64,000 bases of DNA from Pseudonocardia sp. CNS-004. Lineage in GTDB: Bacteria > Actinomycetota > Actinomycetes > Mycobacteriales > Pseudonocardiaceae. The stretch is from NCBI GenBank assembly GCA_001942185.1, contig MKJV01000156.1:62001-126000 (forward strand). Direction: 5' to 3'. Made by a program: the position numbers and the translations under genes. The notes below the pieces were generated by a model, which did no database searches, had not been told where the DNA came from, and worked only from the letters and a program-made list of their open reading frames with translations. Positions 61,958 through 64,000 of the stretch are shown piece after piece. How positions within the stretch are numbered: the stretch's first letter is position 1; every line of letters starts with the position of its first letter.

Positions 61958-61970
61958 AGACCAGAGGTCT
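61958..61970. promoter_or_regulatory. Candidate GntR operator upstream of the ABC operon
   Basis: AGACCAGAGGTCT is an inverted repeat (AGACC and GGTCT around AGA) 22 bp before the binding-protein ATG. Its half sites match the GGTCTAGACC-like palindromes bound by HutC/DasR-type GntR proteins, although in the opposite order. The next gene upstream encodes such a protein. Confidence 0.55.
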
Positions 61971-62034
61971 AATTGGGGGGAACTGTAGTGTCGGTCACCC
62001 CGGCGACGTCAAGCGACGTTCCGGTTACGGCTGA

Positions 62035-62754
62035 TCACGACGGGAAGATGTCGGCCATGATCCGGTAGCGGTCGCCCCGGTAGACCGAGCGCACGAACTC
62101 GGCCACCCGCCCGCCGTCCACCCGGCAGGTGCGCTCGAAGCAGAAGGCGGGCGCGCCCGGCTCGACGCCGAGCACAGCGGCGTCGTCGGCGCTGGTGAGG
62201 GCGGCCTCCGCGGTCTGGGTGCCGGAGGCGATCCGGTGCCCGTAGCGCTCGGCGAGCAGCTCGTAGTAGGAGCGGTCCTCCAGGTCGGCGCCGGTGAGCC
62301 CGGGCACGAGGTCGGCCGGGACGTGGAGGTCCTCCACCGCCATCGGCTCGTCGTCGGCGAGGCGCAGCCGCCGCACGTGCAGGACGGGCGTGCCGGTCGG
62401 CACCTCGAGCAACGCGGCCAGCATGACGCCCGCCGGGGCCCGGCCGGATCGCAGCGTGCGGCTGCCGGGCCGCAGGCCGCGCGAGCGCATGTCGGCGGAG
62501 AACGAGTTGGCCGCGAGGCGGTGCGCCACCTTCGCCGGGGCGACGAACGTGCCTGCTCCCTGCCTGCGCACCAGCACGGCGTCGGCGACCAGCCCGTCGA
62601 CGGCGCGGCGCAGCGTCATCCGGGCGACGCCGAGGTCACGCGCCAGGTCGCGCTCGGCGGGGAGCGGCTCTCCCGGTGACATCGCCGCGATCAGCTCGGC
62701 GAGCCGCGCGCGCAGCCGCCGCTGCTTGTCGGTCTCCGTGGGCGGAGCACTCAT
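62035..62754 (-). CDS. GntR/HutC-family regulator (UTRA domain), DasR-like
   Basis: The 239-residue protein has a GntR winged helix (AERDLARDLGVARMTLRRAVDGLVADAVLVRRQGAGTFV) and a UTRA ligand domain (LEVPTGTPVLHVRRLRLADDEPMAVEDLHVP, RVAEFVRSVYRGDRYRI). DasR/NagR proteins in this group sense glucosamine-6-phosphate or N-acetylglucosamine derivatives. It lies upstream of, and in line with, the ABC/NagZ operon. ATG 62754 is used; GTG 62769 is an alternative. Repression of the operon through the palindrome at 61958 is inferred. Confidence 0.9.
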   Translation of the reverse strand: MSAPPTETDKQRRLRARLAELIAAMSPGEPLPAERDLARDLGVARMTLRRAVDGLVADAVLVRRQGAGTFVAPAKVAHRLAANSFSADMRSRGLRPGSRTLRSGRAPAGVMLAALLEVPTGTPVLHVRRLRLADDEPMAVEDLHVPADLVPGLTGADLEDRSYYELLAERYGHRIASGTQTAEAALTSADDAAVLGVEPGAPAFCFERTCRVDGGRVAEFVRSVYRGDRYRIMADIFPS

Positions 62755-62799
62755 AGCCCATTGGTACACCAGCGGTCCGACGGATGCGAACCCTGCCTG

Positions 62800-62835
62800 T
62801 TAGCACTCACGACCCCGGTCGTTAGGTCACGCTAA
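62800..62835. promoter_or_regulatory. Nested inverted repeat between GntR and TMEM165 genes
   Basis: ACGACCCCGGTCGT (arms of six around CC) lies within an outer TTAGC...GCTAA pair spanning 62800-62835. It lies in the divergent promoter region, 46 bp from the GntR start and 54 bp from the next start. It may be an operator for autoregulation or for the transporter gene. Confidence 0.5.
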
Positions 62836-62888
62836 CCAGATTTTGCAGTTCAGCCGCTCCTCCCGACGCTCGTAGCGTCGATCGCGTC

Positions 62889-63593
62889 ATGGACGGATTC
62901 CTGCTCGCCCTCGCTGTCAGCTTCGGAGTGGTCTTCGTCGCCGAGCTCGGCGACAAGTCCCAGCTGATGGCCCTCGCCTTCGCCACCCGCTACCGGGCCC
63001 TGCCGGTGATCATCGGCATCACGATCGCCACCACCACCGTGCACCTGATCTCGGTGGCCGTCGGGCACGGCGTGGGCTCCGCGCTCCCCACCGGCTGGAT
63101 CGCGCTCGTCGCGGCGGTCGCGTTCGTCGGGTTCGGCGCCTGGACACTGCGGGGCGACCGGCTCACCGAGGCCGAGCGGTCCAGGGCCGCACGCGCCACC
63201 GGTTCGGCCGTCCTCACCTCCTCGGTGGCGTTCTTCCTGGCAGAGCTGGGCGACAAGACGATGCTCGCCACGATCACGCTGGCCACCCAGTACGGGTGGG
63301 CCGGTGTGTGGGTCGGCTCCACGCTCGGGATGGTCGCCGCCGACGCGCTGGCGATCGTCATCGGGCGGAAGCTGGGCCGGATGCTGCCCGAGCGCGCCGT
63401 GCAGATCGGCGCCGCCGCGCTGTTCTTCCTGTTCGGCAGCTGGCTGGCGGTGGAGGCCACCGGCGAGCTGACCGGGCGTCCCGCACGGGCGCTGCTCGCG
63501 GACGTGCTCGACCACCACGCCGCAGGCTGGCTGGCGCTCACGATCGCCGCCCTCGTCGCGGTGCTGGCGCGATCGGCGGCCGCCGCCTGCTGA
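62889..63593 (+). CDS. TMEM165/GDT1-family cation transporter
   Basis: The 234-residue protein has two copies of the family motif ExGD(K/R)(S/T): FVAELGDKSQLMALAF and FFLAELGDKTMLATITLA, each opening a three-helix half. Homologues import or export Mn2+ or Ca2+ in exchange for H+. The bacterial members studied support manganese homeostasis. ATG 62889 is the start. No known manganese riboswitch was recognised upstream. Confidence 0.92.
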   Translation: MDGFLLALAVSFGVVFVAELGDKSQLMALAFATRYRALPVIIGITIATTTVHLISVAVGHGVGSALPTGWIALVAAVAFVGFGAWTLRGDRLTEAERSRAARATGSAVLTSSVAFFLAELGDKTMLATITLATQYGWAGVWVGSTLGMVAADALAIVIGRKLGRMLPERAVQIGAAALFFLFGSWLAVEATGELTGRPARALLADVLDHHAAGWLALTIAALVAVLARSAAAAC

Positions 63594-63664
63594 ACGCCTC
63601 ACCCGCTCGCCGCGTCATCGGGCGCGCGGAGCGCGTCCGCGGCTCGGCCGCGTGGTGGGGGCGT

Positions 63665-64000
63665 GTGCTCTACGGCGTTGCCACGGTGCTAGGCCTCGTT
63701 GCGCCGCTGCTCGTCGCGGCCGACGTCATCGACCCGATCGCGGTGTTCGACGACCCGGGCGTCGTCGTCATCGCGCCGGGCTCGCCCTGCTCGGGGTGGC
63801 GCTCGTGCTTGCCTCCCAGCTCGAGCTGCGGCGAGTCGGGTCCGCCGACCCGGTGCTGGCCAGCACCGGCCTGCGCTCGCGGATGCGCAACCCGGGGCTC
63901 ACCGGCATCGTGCTGGCCACCGGCGGCACGCTGGTGATGGTGCCCACGCTGGTCGGCGTGCTGGCGGCCGTGCTGCTGGTCGTCTCGGTGCGGATCCAGG
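63665..64000 (+). CDS. Partial isoprenylcysteine methyltransferase-like membrane protein, runs off the window
   Basis: From GTG 63665 (an earlier in-frame start just after 63593 is possible) the frame codes for VLYGVATVLGLVAPLLVAADVID. After a missing G near 63774 it continues as GLALLGVALVLASQLELRRVG, then RMRNPGLTGIVLATGGTLVM and VGVLAAVLLVVSVRIQ. The pattern of helices with a conserved R-N-P-x-L resembles the ICMT/PEMT methyltransferase family. The catalytic C-terminus is beyond 64000, so the assignment is tentative. Confidence 0.5.

Noticed and set aside
61958..61970. Canonical DasR dre site
   Set aside because: The palindrome has the half sites in the reverse order (AGACC first, GGTCT second) with a three-base spacer, so it is only called a candidate GntR operator.

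Overview
The window is very G+C-rich, densely coded actinobacterial chromosome. Markers of an actinomycete are a WhiB regulator, a DivIVA-like coiled-coil protein, a BldC-like MerR protein, orphan STAS anti-anti-sigma proteins, a large single-chain acyl-CoA carboxylase and many GTG starts with ATGA or GTGA gene overlaps. The gene repertoire fits Pseudonocardiaceae, but that is an inference from gene content. No rRNA, tRNA, CRISPR array or prophage was seen.

Layout. 0.2-3.6 kb: GntR, WhiB, STAS and DivIVA-like genes. 3.9-9.2 kb: two paralogous Tat-exported PhoX/DUF839 proteins bracket a PLP enzyme and an AbiEi-DUF559 nuclease-like gene, which has seven copies of a 62-bp GATC-ended palindromic repeat around it. 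9.2-11.0 kb: amidase-like gene and a second STAS gene. 11.2-23.3 kb: the most striking region, a tandemly duplicated four-gene minus-strand locus (nucleotide-sugar dehydrogenase, processive GT2 glycosyltransferase, membrane-anchored beta-helix protein, AlgG-like beta-helix protein) that looks like an alginate-type exopolysaccharide system. Both copies share a TGTGA-N6-TCACC element about 235-245 bp upstream. 23.9-29.4 kb: patatin, CinA, epoxide hydrolase/SDR pair, acetamidase. 29.5-30.1 kb: BldC-like gene with direct-repeat operator. 30.6-32.8 kb: IclR regulator divergent from pcaHG. 33.0-37.9 kb: two-component system, membrane protein, glutathionyl-hydroquinone-reductase-like protein and GH3 enzyme. 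38.1-43.7 kb: ~1,870-residue fused carboxylase. 43.8-55.9 kb: hydrolases, VOC protein, two MFS exporters, phosphofructokinase, an MBL/DedA/holin-phosphatase operon and a CoA transferase. 56.0-57.4 kb: HtrA-like protease. 57.5-62.8 kb: GntR-controlled ABC sugar importer with a NagZ-like hexosaminidase. 62.9-64.0 kb: TMEM165/GDT1 transporter and a partial membrane methyltransferase-like gene.

Data quality matters here. About 35 otherwise well conserved reading frames are broken by what looks like one missing G or C, usually in a GG(G)C context. Paralogue and family comparison restores all but one with a single added base, so these genes are described as whole genes with the break position given, not as pseudogenes.

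Convergent or terminal gene ends carry large perfect hairpins, and two of them carry an elaborate symmetric element built from 22-bp units around a central hairpin.
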